From Zoogloea sp. (lineage in GTDB: Bacteria > Pseudomonadota > Gammaproteobacteria > Burkholderiales > Rhodocyclaceae), in assembly GCA_016703645.1 (NCBI GenBank), contig JADJBR010000007.1:1-64000 (forward strand): a DNA stretch of 64,000 nucleotides, given 5' to 3'. The translations under genes were made by a program, and so were the position numbers. A model generated the notes under the pieces. That model had not been told where the DNA came from. It made no database searches and worked only from the letters and a program-made list of their open reading frames with translations. This document shows positions 27,373-38,378 of the stretch, piece after piece (the stretch's first letter is position 1; each line of letters begins with the position of its first letter).

Positions 27373-28155
27373 ATGAATCAGGACAAGATCAAGGCCGCTG
27401 CCGCGGCCCTGCGGCAGGCCCGCGCCACGCGGGTGGCGATTCCCCGAATTTCCGAACAGTTCGGCATCCAGGGTGCCGACGAGGCCTATGCGGTAGCCCG
27501 CTGCAACACCATGCTGGATCTGGCCGAAGGGCGTCGGGTGGTGGGCAAGAAGATCGGCCTCACCTCCCAGGCGGTGCAGCAGCAACTGGGCGTCGGGCAG
27601 CCCGACTACGGCGTGCTGTTTGCCGACATGGAGTTCCTGTCGGGCAGCGAGGTGCCGGCCAGCCGGCTGATCCAGCCCAAGGCCGAGGGTGAGATTGCCT
27701 TCGTGGTGGGGCGAGACCTGGACGGCGAGAGCCTGAGCTGGGGGCGCTTCCTGCATGGGCTCGAGTACGCCCTGCCGGCCATCGAGATTGTCGACAGCGC
27801 CATCCAGGACTGGAAGCTGACCCTCGTGGATACGGTGGCCGACAACGCCTCCTGCGGGCTCTACGTGCTTGGCCTGGAACCCCGCGCCATCGGCACGGTG
27901 GATTTCGCCCTGGCCGGCATGGATTTCCGCAAGAACGGCCACACCGCGTCCGTGGGCAGCGGCGTGGCCTGCCTGGGCAACCCATTGCTCGCCGCCTACT
28001 GGCTGGCCGGCACCATGCAGCAGTTGGGCGACCCCCTCAAGGCCGGTGACGTGATCCTCTCCGGCGCCCTGGGGCCGATGTTCCCCTTCCTTGCCGGCGA
28101 CCACCTGCATCTCTCCATCGCCGGCCTGGGCAGCGTGGATTGCCGCACTGCCTAG
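27373..28155 (+). CDS. mhpD: 2-Hydroxypentadienoate hydratase (MhpD family)
   Basis: A 260-residue hydratase of the MhpD/BphH/DmpE family, which adds water to 2-hydroxypenta-2,4-dienoate to make 4-hydroxy-2-oxovalerate. Family features are GKKIGLTSQAVQQQLGVGQPDYGVLFADM, the acidic metal site PKAEGEIAFVVGRDL, and EIVDSAIQDWKLTLVDTVADNASCGLYVLG. It follows the nitronate monooxygenase-like gene by 27 bases and hands its product to the aldolase encoded at 32238. Confidence 0.9.
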   Translation: MNQDKIKAAAAALRQARATRVAIPRISEQFGIQGADEAYAVARCNTMLDLAEGRRVVGKKIGLTSQAVQQQLGVGQPDYGVLFADMEFLSGSEVPASRLIQPKAEGEIAFVVGRDLDGESLSWGRFLHGLEYALPAIEIVDSAIQDWKLTLVDTVADNASCGLYVLGLEPRAIGTVDFALAGMDFRKNGHTASVGSGVACLGNPLLAAYWLAGTMQQLGDPLKAGDVILSGALGPMFPFLAGDHLHLSIAGLGSVDCRTA

Positions 28156-28232
28156 CGCACCGCAGCCCGCCAGATCACCTGTTGCACCCTGTTTATTGTT
28201 GTTACAAGACCAACCCTGAGGAGACGAACACC

Positions 28233-29378
28233 ATGAACCGCCGCCACTTCCTTGCCACCCTGTCGTCCGCCCTGATGCTCGCCTTCGGTGGCGTCAGCCA
28301 CGCCCAGGCCCAGACCGTCACCATCGGCGTGAGCGTCAGCTCCACCGGCCCGGCTGCTTCCCTCGGCATTGCCCAGAAGAACACCATCGAACTGCTGCCC
28401 AAGACCCTGGGCGGCCTGCCGGTGAACTACGTCGTCCTCGACGATGCCTCCGATCCCACCGCCGCCGGCAAGAACGCCCGCCGCTTTGCCGATGCCGACA
28501 AGGTGGACGCCATCATCGGCTCCACCACCGTCCCGACCTCCCTGGCTGTCGCAGAGGTGGCCGGTGAGGCGAAGATCCCGCAGATCGCCCTGGCCCCGTT
28601 CCCGCCCAAGCAGATCCAGTGGGTGTTCCCGCTGCCCCATGGCGTGGGCGTGATGTCCGCCGCTCTGTTCGAAGAGATGAAGAAGCGTGACACCAAGAGC
28701 ATCGCCTTCATCGGCTTCAGCGACGCCTACGGCGAAGCCTGGCTGAAGGACGTGGAGAAGCGCGCTGAAGCCAGCGGCATCAAGCTGGTGGCGGTCGAGC
28801 GTTATGCCCGTACCGACCAGTCGGTGACTGCCCAGGCCCTCAAGCTGGTCGGCCAGAAGCCGGACGCCATCTTCATCGCGGCCAGCGGCACCCCGGCAGC
28901 GCTGCCCATGCGCGCCCTGCGCGAGCGCGGTTTCAAGGGCCAGTTCTATCAGACCCACGGCGCCGCCAACAACGACTTCCTGCGTGTTGCCGGCAACACC
29001 GACGAAGGTCTGATCCTGCCCACCGGCCTGGTGCTGGTGGCCGAGCAGCTGCCCGACAGCAACCCCAGCAAGAAGGTCGCCCTGGGCTACCTGAAGGCCT
29101 ATGAAGGCAAGTATGGCGCCGGTTCCCGCAACCCCTTCGGTGCCTATGCCCATGACGCCTACCTGCTCCTCGACAAGGCCGTGGCCACCGTCGGCAAGAA
29201 GGCTGCCCCGGGTACGCCGGAATTCCGTGCCGCCCTGCGCGATGCCCTCGAGAAGACCAGCAACCTGCCCCTGACCCATGGTATCAACACCATGTCGCCC
29301 ACCGATCACTCCGGTCTGGGTGACGGTGCCCGCGTGCTGATCACCATCGATCAGAACAACTGGAAGCTGTTGAAGTAA
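28233..29378 (+). CDS. Liv-type ABC transporter substrate-binding protein
   Basis: A 381-residue periplasmic receptor of the branched-chain amino acid/aromatic acid type. The ATG at 28233 follows GAGGAG. The signal peptide starts NRRHFLA, a near twin-arginine motif, and ends near AQA-QT. The mature domain has the family pattern VTIGVSVSSTGPAASLGIAQKNTIEL. It should deliver the aromatic substrate to the LivH/LivMG/LivF importer encoded at 34328-37913. Confidence 0.87.
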   Translation: MNRRHFLATLSSALMLAFGGVSHAQAQTVTIGVSVSSTGPAASLGIAQKNTIELLPKTLGGLPVNYVVLDDASDPTAAGKNARRFADADKVDAIIGSTTVPTSLAVAEVAGEAKIPQIALAPFPPKQIQWVFPLPHGVGVMSAALFEEMKKRDTKSIAFIGFSDAYGEAWLKDVEKRAEASGIKLVAVERYARTDQSVTAQALKLVGQKPDAIFIAASGTPAALPMRALRERGFKGQFYQTHGAANNDFLRVAGNTDEGLILPTGLVLVAEQLPDSNPSKKVALGYLKAYEGKYGAGSRNPFGAYAHDAYLLLDKAVATVGKKAAPGTPEFRAALRDALEKTSNLPLTHGINTMSPTDHSGLGDGARVLITIDQNNWKLLK

Positions 29379-29390
29379 GCGGAGGCTGCC

Positions 29391-31190
29391 ATGAGCTTTT
29401 TTGATAACCCCGGCATGCTGGCCCCGCCCAGGGTGACCCGCATCGACCTCTCGAGGGGGGGCTTCATCCTCGCCTGTTCCGACCCCCTGGAAGAGGTCAC
29501 CCGCTGCATCGGTGACTGGCTCGAGTACTGGGCCGCCCGTACCCCCAACGCCCTGTTCCTGGCGGAACGGGATGCGGAGGGCGAATGGGTGCGGATGACT
29601 TACGCCCAGGTCCGCGAACAGGTCGGCAAGCTGGCCCAGGGTCTGCTCGACCTGGGCATCGGCCCCACGGCGCCGGTGGTCTGCCTGTCCGACAACAGCC
29701 TCGACCAGGCCTTGCTGACCCTGGCCACCATGCACATCGGGCGGCCCTTCGCCACGGTGTCCAGCGCCTACTCGCGGCTCGCCAAGGACTACACCAAGGT
29801 TGCCACCATCCTTCAGGAGCTGGCACCTGGTGCGGTGTATGCGGGCGACGGGGCGGTGTACGCCTCGGCGATCCGCGCCAGCGCCGTGTCCTGCCCGGTG
29901 ATCCTGAGCACCAACGCCTACCAGCTGGACGGCAGCCTGTCCCTGGCGGAGCTGATGCGCACCCGGGAAACCCCGGCGGTGATGGCCGAGTTTGCGAAGA
30001 TCACCCCGGAGACCCACGCCAAGTACCTGCTCACCTCGGGCTCCACCGGTCGGCCGAAGATCGCCATCAATACCCACCGCATGCTCTGCGCCAACCAGAA
30101 GCAGATCCAGCAGAGCTGGCCCTTCCTCAAGGACGAGAAGCCGGTGATCGTGTCCTGGCTGCCCTGGAGCCACACCTTCGGTGCCAACCACAACTTCAAT
30201 CTGGTGTTGTGCAACGGCGGCAGCTTCTACATCGACGAAGGCCGCCCGGTGCCGGGCCTGATGGAGAAGTCGGTGCGCAATCTGCGGGAAGTACAGCCCA
30301 ACCTGTACTTCAACGTGCCCCGCGGCTTCGATGCGCTGATCGCCTTCCTGGAGCAGGACGAGTCCTTCGCCCGGGACTTCTTCGGGCGCCTGCGGGCAGT
30401 GTTCTACGCAGCGGCGGCCTTGCCCCAGTCCACCTGGGACCGCCTGGAGAGGTCTGCCCAGAAGGTGCTCGGCGAAAAGGTCTGGTTCACCTCCGCCTGG
30501 GGAGCCACCGAATCTTCCCCCTTGCTCACCAATGTGCACTGGCGTCTCGACGGGCCGGGCTGCATCGGCCTGCCGGTGGCCGGCACCTCCATCAAGTTCC
30601 TGCCCAATGGGGACAAGCTGGAGATGCGCGTCAAGGGGCCGCAGGTGTTCCCCGGCTACCTCAACAACCCGGAGAAGACCGCCGAAGCCTTCGATGAGGA
30701 TGGCTATTACAAGATCGGTGATGCCGGCCTCTTGATCGACCCGGCCCGGCCGGAGAAGGGCATCGCCTTCAACGGGCGGGTGGCCGAGGACTTCAAGCTC
30801 ACCACCGGTACCTGGGTGTCGGTGGGCACCCTGCGGGTCCGTGCCGTGACGGCCTTCGCGCCCTTTGCCCAGGACGTGGTGGTCACCGGCCATGACCGGG
30901 ACGAGGTGGGCCTGCTGGTCTTCCCGACTCCGGCGGCCAAGGACGTGCCGACCGAGCAGCTCCATGCCCACGTGCCCGAGGGCCTGCGCAAGCTCAAGGC
31001 AGAGGGCGGCGGCGGATCGTCCCAGAGCCCGACCCGGGCCATGCTCCTCGATGAGCCGCCGAGCATGGACGCGGGCGAGATCACCGACAAGGGCTACATC
31101 AACCAGCGGGCGGTGCTGGCCCGCAGGGCCGATGATGTCCTCAGCCTGCATACCTCACCCAAGCTCGACCGGGTGGTCTTCCTCAAATAA
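29391..31190 (+). CDS. Acyl-CoA synthetase (feruloyl-CoA synthetase-like)
   Basis: A 599-residue AMP-forming ligase that would activate an aromatic or aryl-alkanoic acid to its CoA thioester. The nucleotide motif is [12 protein letters not shown], followed by [15 protein letters not shown] and the ATESSP motif. The order and length resemble feruloyl-CoA synthetases more than benzoate-CoA ligases. Together with two thioesterases it suggests that part of the pathway runs on CoA esters (inference). It lies 12 bases after the binding-protein gene. Confidence 0.85.
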   Translation: MSFFDNPGMLAPPRVTRIDLSRGGFILACSDPLEEVTRCIGDWLEYWAARTPNALFLAERDAEGEWVRMTYAQVREQVGKLAQGLLDLGIGPTAPVVCLSDNSLDQALLTLATMHIGRPFATVSSAYSRLAKDYTKVATILQELAPGAVYAGDGAVYASAIRASAVSCPVILSTNAYQLDGSLSLAELMRTRETPAVMAEFAKITPETHAKYLLTSGSTGRPKIAINTHRMLCANQKQIQQSWPFLKDEKPVIVSWLPWSHTFGANHNFNLVLCNGGSFYIDEGRPVPGLMEKSVRNLREVQPNLYFNVPRGFDALIAFLEQDESFARDFFGRLRAVFYAAAALPQSTWDRLERSAQKVLGEKVWFTSAWGATESSPLLTNVHWRLDGPGCIGLPVAGTSIKFLPNGDKLEMRVKGPQVFPGYLNNPEKTAEAFDEDGYYKIGDAGLLIDPARPEKGIAFNGRVAEDFKLTTGTWVSVGTLRVRAVTAFAPFAQDVVVTGHDRDEVGLLVFPTPAAKDVPTEQLHAHVPEGLRKLKAEGGGGSSQSPTRAMLLDEPPSMDAGEITDKGYINQRAVLARRADDVLSLHTSPKLDRVVFLK

Positions 31191-31269
31191 ACCCATCCTG
31201 AAGGACGCAGCGCCCCTGGCCGAAGCTGGCCGGGACGCGCTCGGCCCGGATTTCCCCACGGGAGTAGTC

Positions 31270-32226
31270 ATGAAAAAGAAACTGAAGGTGGCCATCGTCG
31301 GCTCCGGCAACATCGGCACCGACCTGATGATCAAGATCCTGCGCCACGGCGAGCACCTGGAAATGGGCGCCATGGTGGGCATCGACCCGGGCTCGGACGG
31401 CCTTGCCCGGGCGGCCCGGATGGGCGTCGCCACCACCCACGAAGGGGTGGAAGGGCTGACCCGCCTGCCGGTGTTCGGCGATATCGACATCGTCTTCGAC
31501 GCCACCAGCGCCGGTGCCCACGTGAAGAACGATGCCTTCCTGCGCAGCCTCAAGCCCGCCATCCGCATGGTGGACCTGACCCCGGCGGCCATCGGTCCCT
31601 ATTGCATCCCGGTGGTCAATGGCGCCCTTCATGACGACGCCCTCAACGTGAACATGGTCACCTGTGGCGGCCAGGCCACCATCCCCATGGTGGCGGCGGT
31701 GAGCCGCGTGGCCAAGGTGCATTACGGCGAGATCATCGCCTCGATTTCCAGCAAGTCGGCCGGGCCGGGCACCCGCGCCAACATCGACGAGTTCACCGAG
31801 ACCACCTCCAAGGCCATCGAAGTGGTGGGCGGGGCGGCCAAGGGCAAGGCCATCATCATCCTCAACCCGGCCGAGCCGCCGCTGATGATGCGCGACACGG
31901 TGTATTGCCTGTCGGAGATGGCCGACGAGGACGAGATTGCCGCTTCGGTGGAGCGCATGGCTGCCGACGTGCAGAAGTACGTGGCCGGCTACCGCCTCAA
32001 GCAGAAGGTGCAGTTCGACATCATCCCGGCCTCGCGCCCCATCAACATCCCCGGCGTCGGCCCGCGCATGAGCGGCCTCAAGACCTCCGTCTTCCTCGAA
32101 GTGGAAGGTGCTGCCCACTACCTGCCGGCCTATGCCGGCAACCTGGACATCATGACTTCCGCCGCCAAGACCACCGCCGAACGCATGGCCGCCCGCATCC
32201 TGGCCACGGCCGCCACCGCTGCCTGA
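31270..32226 (+). CDS. mhpF: Acetaldehyde dehydrogenase (acylating)
   Basis: A 318-residue enzyme of the MhpF/DmpF/BphJ type that converts acetaldehyde, NAD and CoA to acetyl-CoA. It has the N-terminal nucleotide fold ([14 protein letters not shown]), the catalytic Cys132 in VTCGGQAT and the [21 protein letters not shown] segment. The chosen ATG (31270) follows GGAG; earlier frames are non-coding. It normally forms a channelling complex with the aldolase encoded 11 bases downstream. Confidence 0.95.
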   Translation: MKKKLKVAIVGSGNIGTDLMIKILRHGEHLEMGAMVGIDPGSDGLARAARMGVATTHEGVEGLTRLPVFGDIDIVFDATSAGAHVKNDAFLRSLKPAIRMVDLTPAAIGPYCIPVVNGALHDDALNVNMVTCGGQATIPMVAAVSRVAKVHYGEIIASISSKSAGPGTRANIDEFTETTSKAIEVVGGAAKGKAIIILNPAEPPLMMRDTVYCLSEMADEDEIAASVERMAADVQKYVAGYRLKQKVQFDIIPASRPINIPGVGPRMSGLKTSVFLEVEGAAHYLPAYAGNLDIMTSAAKTTAERMAARILATAATAA

Positions 32227-32237
32227 GGAGAACGCAC

Positions 32238-33299
32238 ATGAACCCCGACAAGAAGATCTACATCTCCGACGTGACCCTGCGCGACGGCTCCCACGCCATC
32301 CGCCACCAGTACAGCGTCGAGCAGGGCGTGCAGATTGCCCGTGCCCTGGACAAGGCCAAGGTGGATTCCATCGAGGTGGCCCACGGCGATGGCCTGCAGG
32401 GCTCCAGCTTCAACTACGGGTTTGGCGCCCACACCGACCTGGAGTGGATCGAGGCGGTGGCCGACACGGTGAAGCATGCCAAGGTGGCAACCCTGCTGCT
32501 GCCCGGCATCGGCACCGTGCATGACCTTAAGGCGGCCTACAGTGCCGGCGCCCGCATCGTGCGCGTGGCTACCCACTGCACCGAGGCCGACGTGTCGCGC
32601 CAGCACATCGAGGTGGCCCGGGAGCTGGGCATGGAGGCGGTCGGCTTTCTGATGATGAGCCACATGACCACGCCCCAGGCCCTGGCCCAGCAGGCCAAGC
32701 TGATGGAGAGCTACGGCGCCACCTGCTGCTACGTGGTGGATTCGGGCGGCGCCCTGTCCATGAACGACGTGCGCGAGCGCTTCCGCGCCTTCAAGGATGT
32801 GCTCAAACCCGAGACCGAGACCGGCATCCACGCCCACCACAACCTGAGCCTGGGCGTGGCCAATTCCATCGTCGCGGTGGAGGAGGGCTGTGACCGGGTG
32901 GATGCCAGCCTGTCGGGCATGGGTGCCGGGGCCGGCAACGCCCCGCTGGAGGTCTTCATCGCCGCGGCCGACCGCATGGGCTGGAACCACGGCTGCAACC
33001 TCTACACCCTGATGGATGCCGCCGACGACATCGTGCGCCCCCTGCAGGACCGCCCGGTGCGGGTGGACCGGGAGACCCTGGCCCTGGGCTATGCCGGCGT
33101 GTACTCCAGCTTCCTGCGTCACTCCGAGGTGGCCGCCAAGAAGTATGGCCTGAAGGCGGTGGACATCCTCGTCGAGCTGGGCCGCCGCCGCATGGTGGGC
33201 GGGCAGGAGGACATGATCGTGGACGTGGCCCTGGACCTGCTTAAGGGCCATGAGCATGAAGCCATGCATGCCATTCCCACCATGAGCGAAGCGGGCTGA
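32238..33299 (+). CDS. mhpE: 4-Hydroxy-2-oxovalerate aldolase
   Basis: A 353-residue class II aldolase that splits 4-hydroxy-2-oxovalerate into pyruvate and acetaldehyde. The active-site loop [12 protein letters not shown] is at the N-terminus, and the metal-binding HAHHN is near residue 200. The C-terminal communication domain contacts MhpF. Together with mhpF it ends the meta pathway. Confidence 0.95.
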   Translation: MNPDKKIYISDVTLRDGSHAIRHQYSVEQGVQIARALDKAKVDSIEVAHGDGLQGSSFNYGFGAHTDLEWIEAVADTVKHAKVATLLLPGIGTVHDLKAAYSAGARIVRVATHCTEADVSRQHIEVARELGMEAVGFLMMSHMTTPQALAQQAKLMESYGATCCYVVDSGGALSMNDVRERFRAFKDVLKPETETGIHAHHNLSLGVANSIVAVEEGCDRVDASLSGMGAGAGNAPLEVFIAAADRMGWNHGCNLYTLMDAADDIVRPLQDRPVRVDRETLALGYAGVYSSFLRHSEVAAKKYGLKAVDILVELGRRRMVGGQEDMIVDVALDLLKGHEHEAMHAIPTMSEAG

Positions 33300-33304
33300 G
33301 CATC

Positions 33305-34306
33305 ATGGGTACGAATCTCCTCGTCCGGCTGTCGCCCAACGGCGGCAGCTTTGAATGTGCGCCGGGCCAGACGGTGCTCGACGCCGCCCTGGCGGCCGGC
33401 TACTGGCTACCCCATAGCTGTCGCACCGGCACCTGCAATAGCTGCCACCTGGGCCTGCTGGAAGGGGCGGTGGAACACGCTCCGACCCGTCCGGACGGCA
33501 CCGACGTGCCGGCCGGCCAGTGCCGCACCTGCCAGGCCGTGCCCACCGCCGAGCTGCTGCTGGACGCGCCCAAGGTGCCGGCCGAGCCCGGGCAGCGGGT
33601 GGTCACCACCGGTGCCAAGGTGGTTGAGGTGAGCCGCCCGTCCCACGACGTGGTGGTGATCCGCCTGCAGGTGCCACCGGCCGCCGGCTTCAGTTTCAAG
33701 GCCGGCCAGTACGCCAGCGTGATCCTCAAGGACGGGGCGAAGCGCAGCTACAGCATGGCCAACGATCCGGCGGAGGCGGGTGTCATCGAGTGGCACGTCC
33801 GTCGCATGGAAGGCGGGCGCTTCTCCACCCACGCCTACGACAAGCTCAAGGCCGGCGGCCTGCTGCGCATCGAGGGGCCCTATGGCGACTTCGTGCTGCA
33901 GCCGGGCGATGCGCCCATCGTGCTGTTGGCCTCGGGCACGGGCTACGCCCCCATCGCTGCGCTGCTCAAGACCCATGGCGCCGAGATGGCGCGCCGTGGG
34001 GCGGTGCTGTACTGGGGCGGCCGCCAGCGGGCCGACCTGTACGCGGTGGACAGCGTGGCTGCCTGGGAGGCGCAGTACCCGGGCATCCGCCTGGTGCCGG
34101 TGCTGTCGGAGGCCGGCCCGGAGTGGACCGGCCGGCGTGGCTTCGTGCATGCGGCGGTGCTGGAGGATTTGCCGGACCTCTCCGCCCACGAGGTCTATGC
34201 CTGCGGCAACCCGCTGATGATCGACGCGGCGCGCAGCAGCTTCACCGCCACGGCGGGGCTGCCGGCGGGGCGCTTCCTTGCCGACGCCTTCGTCGTCAAT
34301 AACTGA
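33305..34306 (+). CDS. [2Fe-2S]/FAD oxidoreductase, reductase component
   Basis: The 333-residue protein is made of an N-terminal plant-type ferredoxin domain (Cys39, Cys44, Cys47 and Cys73 or Cys76), an FAD domain with KRSYSMAN, and an NAD domain with LLASGTGYAPIAALL. It resembles the reductase components of multicomponent oxygenases and CDP-deoxyglucoseen reductases. It most likely passes NADH electrons to the Rieske ferredoxin encoded ten kilobases upstream. It sits five bases after mhpE. Confidence 0.87.
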   Translation: MGTNLLVRLSPNGGSFECAPGQTVLDAALAAGYWLPHSCRTGTCNSCHLGLLEGAVEHAPTRPDGTDVPAGQCRTCQAVPTAELLLDAPKVPAEPGQRVVTTGAKVVEVSRPSHDVVVIRLQVPPAAGFSFKAGQYASVILKDGAKRSYSMANDPAEAGVIEWHVRRMEGGRFSTHAYDKLKAGGLLRIEGPYGDFVLQPGDAPIVLLASGTGYAPIAALLKTHGAEMARRGAVLYWGGRQRADLYAVDSVAAWEAQYPGIRLVPVLSEAGPEWTGRRGFVHAAVLEDLPDLSAHEVYACGNPLMIDAARSSFTATAGLPAGRFLADAFVVNN

Positions 34307-34327
34307 ACCGGGCCTGAGGAGACTTTC

Positions 34328-35377
34328 ATGGATTTCGGTATCTTCGCGGTCCTGGCCCAGGACGGGGTCACCAACGGGGCGGTCTACGCCCTCCTGGCCA
34401 TGGCCCTGGTGCTGGTGTTTTCGGTAACCCGCATCATCTTTCTGCCCCAGGGGGAGTTCATCGGTTTCGGTGCCCTCACCGTGGCAGCCCTGCAGAGCAG
34501 CCAGTTTCCCAAGCTGATCTGGCTGCTCATCGGCATCGGTGTGCTCACCTTCCTGGTGGAACTGGGCTCGGCCCTGCGCCAGCGGCGCTACAAGCCGCTG
34601 CCGCGGCGCCTGCTCATGTGGAGCGTCATCGAGAACCTGATCTACCCCCAGTTCATCTGGCTGCTGGCCCATTCCCTCGACTGGCAGGGCATGCCGATGG
34701 CGGTGCAGATCCTGTTCACCCTGGCCATCACCGTGCCCCTGGGCATCATGATCTATCGCGTCGCCTTCCAGCCCATGGCCGAGGCCTCGGTGCTGGTGCT
34801 GCTGATCGTCTCGGTGGGGGTGCACTTCGCCATGCTGGGCATGGGGCTGTTCATCTTCGGGCCGGAGGGCTCGACCACCCACGCCTTCACGGAGTGGAGC
34901 ACGGCCCTGGGCGAGATGCCCGTGTCCGGGCAGAGCGTGGTGGTGATGGCTGTGGCGGGCAGCCTGATCGGTCTGCTCTACCTGTTCTTCGACCGCACGC
35001 TGTATGGCAAGGCCCTGCGCGCCACCGCGGTCAACCGCAAGGGGGCGCAGCTGGTGGGTATCGGCACCAGCCAGGCGGGGCGCATGGCCTTCGGGTTGGC
35101 GGCGGGCCTGGGCACCCTTGCGGGCACCCTGATCGCGCCCCTCAACACCGTGGGTTACGACACCGGCTTCGTGGTGGCCCTGAAGGGCTTCGTGGCGGCC
35201 ATCGTCGGCGGCCTGGCCAGCTACCCGCTGGCGGCGGCCGGGGCCCTGCTGGTCGGTCTGCTCGAGAGCTATTCCTCCTACTGGGCCAGTGCGTACAAGG
35301 AGGTGATCGTGTTCACGCTGATCATCCCGGTGCTGGCCTGGCGTTCGCTGACTTCCGGCCATGGAGACGAAGAATGA
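34328..35377 (+). CDS. livH: LivH-type ABC permease
   Basis: A 349-residue inner-membrane permease with about eight helices. It includes the [29 protein letters not shown] start and the C-terminal [38 protein letters not shown] typical of LivH. It is somewhat longer than usual LivH because of an extra loop (residues 70-110). It pairs with the LivM part of the next protein, whose start overlaps its stop by four bases. Confidence 0.88.
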   Translation: MDFGIFAVLAQDGVTNGAVYALLAMALVLVFSVTRIIFLPQGEFIGFGALTVAALQSSQFPKLIWLLIGIGVLTFLVELGSALRQRRYKPLPRRLLMWSVIENLIYPQFIWLLAHSLDWQGMPMAVQILFTLAITVPLGIMIYRVAFQPMAEASVLVLLIVSVGVHFAMLGMGLFIFGPEGSTTHAFTEWSTALGEMPVSGQSVVVMAVAGSLIGLLYLFFDRTLYGKALRATAVNRKGAQLVGIGTSQAGRMAFGLAAGLGTLAGTLIAPLNTVGYDTGFVVALKGFVAAIVGGLASYPLAAAGALLVGLLESYSSYWASAYKEVIVFTLIIPVLAWRSLTSGHGDEE

Positions 35378-37167
35378 AGATGTCCACCAAGAAGCTCCAG
35401 TGGCTGATGTTCGGCTGGTTTTTCCTGTTTCCCTTCCTGCCTGTACCGGGTTACTGGATCACCATCGGCAACTACATCGGCCTGTATTCCATCGTGGCCC
35501 TCGGCCTGGTGCTGCTCACCGGCATCGGCGGCCTGACTTCCTTCGGACAGGCGGCCTTCGTCGGTCTGGGGGCCTACACCACGGCCTATCTCAGCACCGC
35601 CCTCGGCTGGTCGCCCTGGGTGGGCCTGGGGGCCGGGCTGTTGGTCTCCGGCCTGGCCGCGGCGCTGATCGGCAGCGTCACGGTGCGCCTGTCGGGCCAC
35701 TTCCTGCCCCTGGCCACCATCGCCTGGGGGCTGTCCCTGTATTACTTGTTCGGGACCATCGAGTTCCTGGGCAAGTATGACGGGCTGTCGGGCATTCCGG
35801 CCCTGAGCCTGTTCGGCATCGACCTGTCTTCACCGCGGGTGATGTACGGGGTGATCTGGTTCTGCCTGGGGGGCTGCCTGATGCTGGTCCTCAACCTGCT
35901 CAACTCCCGCCCCGGCCGTGCCATCCGGGCCCTGGCCAAGGGCAAGACCATGCCCGAGGCCATGGGCATCCACACCGCCCAGTACAAGATCCTGATCTTC
36001 GTGCTGGCGGCGCTGATGGCGAGTTTGTCGGGCTGGCTGTATGCCCACCTGCAGCGCTCGGTGAGCGCCACCCCCTTCGGCCTGCACATGGGCATCGAGT
36101 ACCTGTTCATGGCGGTGGTGGGCGGCGTCGGCCACGTATGGGGGGCGATCCTCGGCGCGGTGGTGATGACCGGCCTGAAGAGCCAGCTACAGGATTGGTT
36201 GCCCCTCTTGCTGGGCAGCAACGGCAACTTCGAGATCGTGGTCTTCGGGGTGATGATCGTGCTGCTCCTGCTGTGGTCGCGGGATGGCCTGTGGCCCTGG
36301 GTGGCCGGCGTGTGGGCGAAGTTCCATCCGCCCGAGCCGGAGGTGGTGGCGCCAGCCATCGCCCCGGAGGGTTACAGTGATCTGCCGCGCCGGACCCGGC
36401 CCCAGGCCGGGGCGCTGATCCTCGAGGTCAACGAAGCCCGCAAACAGTTCGGTGGCTTGGTGGCGGTGAAGGACATGGCCTTCGAGATCCGTGCCGGGGA
36501 AGTGGTCGGCCTGATCGGCCCCAACGGGGCAGGCAAGTCCACCATGTTCAACCTGGTGACGGGGGTGCTGCCTGCCACCAGCGGCGAGATCCGCTTCTGC
36601 GGCGAGCGCATCGACCAGCTGGACTCCCGGCACATCGTGCGCATGGGCATCGGCCGCAGCTTCCAGCATGTGCACCTCATCCCGCACCTGTCGGTGCTGG
36701 AGAACGTGGCCATGGGGGCGCACCTGCGCGGTCGCAGCAGCCCCCTGGCGGCGGCCCTGCGCCTGGACCGCCATGAAGAAGCCCGGCTGCTGTTCCTGGC
36801 CGCCGAGCAGATCCGCCGGGTGGGGCTGGAGGAGCATATGCACACGCCGGCGGGCAGCCTGGCCCTGGGCCAGCAGCGCATCCTCGAGATCGCCCGCGCC
36901 CTGTGCACCGATCCGACGCTGCTGCTCCTCGACGAGCCCGCCGCCGGCCTGCGCCTGAAGGAGAAGGAGGCCCTGGCCGACCTGATACGCCAGCTCAAGG
37001 GCGAGGGCATGTCGGTGCTGCTGGTGGAGCACGACATGGACTTCGTGATGGGCCTGACCGACCGGTTGGTGGTGATGGAGTTCGGCAGCAAGATCGCCGA
37101 AGGCCTGCCCGCCGAGATCCAGAACAATGAAGCCGTGCTGGCGGCCTACCTGGGAGGTGTCGAATGA
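35374..37167 (+). CDS. LivM-LivG fusion: ABC permease joined to ATPase
   Basis: One 597-residue frame holds a whole LivM permease (about residues 1-310, with [18 protein letters not shown] and [15 protein letters not shown]) and a whole LivG ATPase (about 348-597). They are joined by a Pro-rich linker ([18 protein letters not shown]). The ATPase has Walker [10 protein letters not shown] (382-390), [15 protein letters not shown] in place of the usual LSYGQQ signature, and [11 protein letters not shown]. The start at 35374 overlaps the livH stop. Fused importers of this kind occur, but separate genes are the rule. Confidence 0.9.
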   Translation: MKMSTKKLQWLMFGWFFLFPFLPVPGYWITIGNYIGLYSIVALGLVLLTGIGGLTSFGQAAFVGLGAYTTAYLSTALGWSPWVGLGAGLLVSGLAAALIGSVTVRLSGHFLPLATIAWGLSLYYLFGTIEFLGKYDGLSGIPALSLFGIDLSSPRVMYGVIWFCLGGCLMLVLNLLNSRPGRAIRALAKGKTMPEAMGIHTAQYKILIFVLAALMASLSGWLYAHLQRSVSATPFGLHMGIEYLFMAVVGGVGHVWGAILGAVVMTGLKSQLQDWLPLLLGSNGNFEIVVFGVMIVLLLLWSRDGLWPWVAGVWAKFHPPEPEVVAPAIAPEGYSDLPRRTRPQAGALILEVNEARKQFGGLVAVKDMAFEIRAGEVVGLIGPNGAGKSTMFNLVTGVLPATSGEIRFCGERIDQLDSRHIVRMGIGRSFQHVHLIPHLSVLENVAMGAHLRGRSSPLAAALRLDRHEEARLLFLAAEQIRRVGLEEHMHTPAGSLALGQQRILEIARALCTDPTLLLLDEPAAGLRLKEKEALADLIRQLKGEGMSVLLVEHDMDFVMGLTDRLVVMEFGSKIAEGLPAEIQNNEAVLAAYLGGVE

Positions 37168-37913
37168 GCGCCGACAACAGCAGCAAACCCGTTCTTGAAA
37201 CCCGCAATCTGAGCGTGCGCTATGGCAAGGTCGAGGCCCTGCGGGGCACCTCGATCAGCCTGCGGGCCGGCGAGATCGTCACCGTGATCGGCCCCAACGG
37301 GGCAGGCAAGTCCTCCCTGCTCAACGCCATCATGGGGGCCTTGCCCAGCGAGGGGCAGGCCCAGGGCGAGGTGCTTTACCAGGGGCAGGACGTGTCCCAC
37401 CATGCCATCGAGCTGCGTCTGGGCAAGGGCCTGGCCCTGGTGCCCGAGAAGCGCGAACTGTTCACCACCATGACCGTGGAGGACAACCTGGTGCTCGGTG
37501 CCTACCGGCGGCGCAAGGCAGGCTGGTCCTACCGGGACGGGCTGGAGGGCATCTACGCCGTCTTTCCGCGCCTCAAGGAGCGCCGCCACCAGTTGGCGGG
37601 CACCATGTCTGGCGGCGAGCGGCAGATGGTGGCCATCGGCCGGGCGCTGATGAGCGACCCCAAGGTGCTCATGCTCGACGAGCCCTCCCTGGGGCTGGCA
37701 CCGCGGGTGATGGCCGAGGTTTTTCAGGTGATCTCCCACCTGCGCGACACCGGCGTGGCGACCCTGCTGATCGAGCAGAACTCCCGTGCGGCGCTGAAGG
37801 TGTCGGACTACGGCTACGTGCTGGAGGTGGGCGACGTGACCCTGGAGGGCAAGGCCAGCGAGCTGGCCCAGAACCCGCGGGTGATCGAAGCCTACCTGGG
37901 GGCGAAGCACTGA
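37164..37913 (+). CDS. livF: LivF-type ABC ATPase
   Basis: A 249-residue ATPase, the partner of the LivG domain. It carries Walker [10 protein letters not shown], signature SGGERQMVAIGRALM, Walker B VLMLDEPSLGLAP and the LivF-type LIEQNSRAALKVSDYGYVLEVG. ATGA overlap with the upstream gene again indicates coupling. With the fused protein and LivH it completes the importer. Confidence 0.92.
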   Translation: MSADNSSKPVLETRNLSVRYGKVEALRGTSISLRAGEIVTVIGPNGAGKSSLLNAIMGALPSEGQAQGEVLYQGQDVSHHAIELRLGKGLALVPEKRELFTTMTVEDNLVLGAYRRRKAGWSYRDGLEGIYAVFPRLKERRHQLAGTMSGGERQMVAIGRALMSDPKVLMLDEPSLGLAPRVMAEVFQVISHLRDTGVATLLIEQNSRAALKVSDYGYVLEVGDVTLEGKASELAQNPRVIEAYLGAKH

Positions 37914-37914
37914 G

Positions 37915-38334
37915 ATGAGCATCCTGCGTACCGACCTCAGCGTGGACAGCCTCAACCGGGATGCGGCGGAGTGCCTGCCGGGCTTTCTGGGGGTCGAGTT
38001 CCTGAGCCTGGAGCAGGGGCGGGCGAGCAGTCGCATGCCCCTGCGGCCCCTGCACCTCGCCCCCAATCAGCGCCTGCATGCGGCCAGCCTGATCGCCCTG
38101 GCCGACACCACCACCGGCCATGCGACCATGGCGCACCTGCCCGCCGGTGCCCGCTCCTTTGCCACCATCGAGCTGAAGAGCAATCACCTGGGTACCCTCA
38201 CCGAGGGTGCCATTGCCTGCGTCGCCACCGCAGTGCACCTGGGGCGCACGACCCAGGTGTGGGACGCGGTAGTCACCGATAAGGCCACCGGCCGCCAGCT
38301 GGTGTTGTACCGTTGCACCCAGATGATCCTTTGA
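37915..38334 (+). CDS. Hotdog-fold thioesterase 1 (PaaI family)
   Basis: A 139-residue single-hotdog protein. It has the PaaI-type pattern QGRASSRMPLRPLHLAPNQRLHAASLIALADTTTGHATM followed by the beta strands KSNHLGTL. It would hydrolyse a CoA thioester made in the pathway and free trapped CoA. It starts one base after the livF stop codon. Confidence 0.8.
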   Translation: MSILRTDLSVDSLNRDAAECLPGFLGVEFLSLEQGRASSRMPLRPLHLAPNQRLHAASLIALADTTTGHATMAHLPAGARSFATIELKSNHLGTLTEGAIACVATAVHLGRTTQVWDAVVTDKATGRQLVLYRCTQMIL

Positions 38335-38378
38335 CCGGCGCCCAAGGCGTCGGCAACAACAAGATGGAGTGACCCCCA

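Noticed and set aside
24901-28110. A 1069-codon open frame on the minus strand opposite the dioxygenase genes
   Set aside because: It is the antisense shadow of well-supported plus-strand genes; the composition is rich in Gly, His, Gln and Val with no domain pattern, as usual for high-GC antisense frames.
28152-31151. A 999-codon open frame on the minus strand
   Set aside because: Same reason: opposite the binding protein and CoA synthetase genes, no recognisable motif, low-complexity composition.
34618-35373. Upstream extension of the LivM-LivG frame into livH
   Set aside because: The extra residues are Arg/Gly/His-rich shadow of livH; the ATGA start at 35374 opens directly into LivM sequence.
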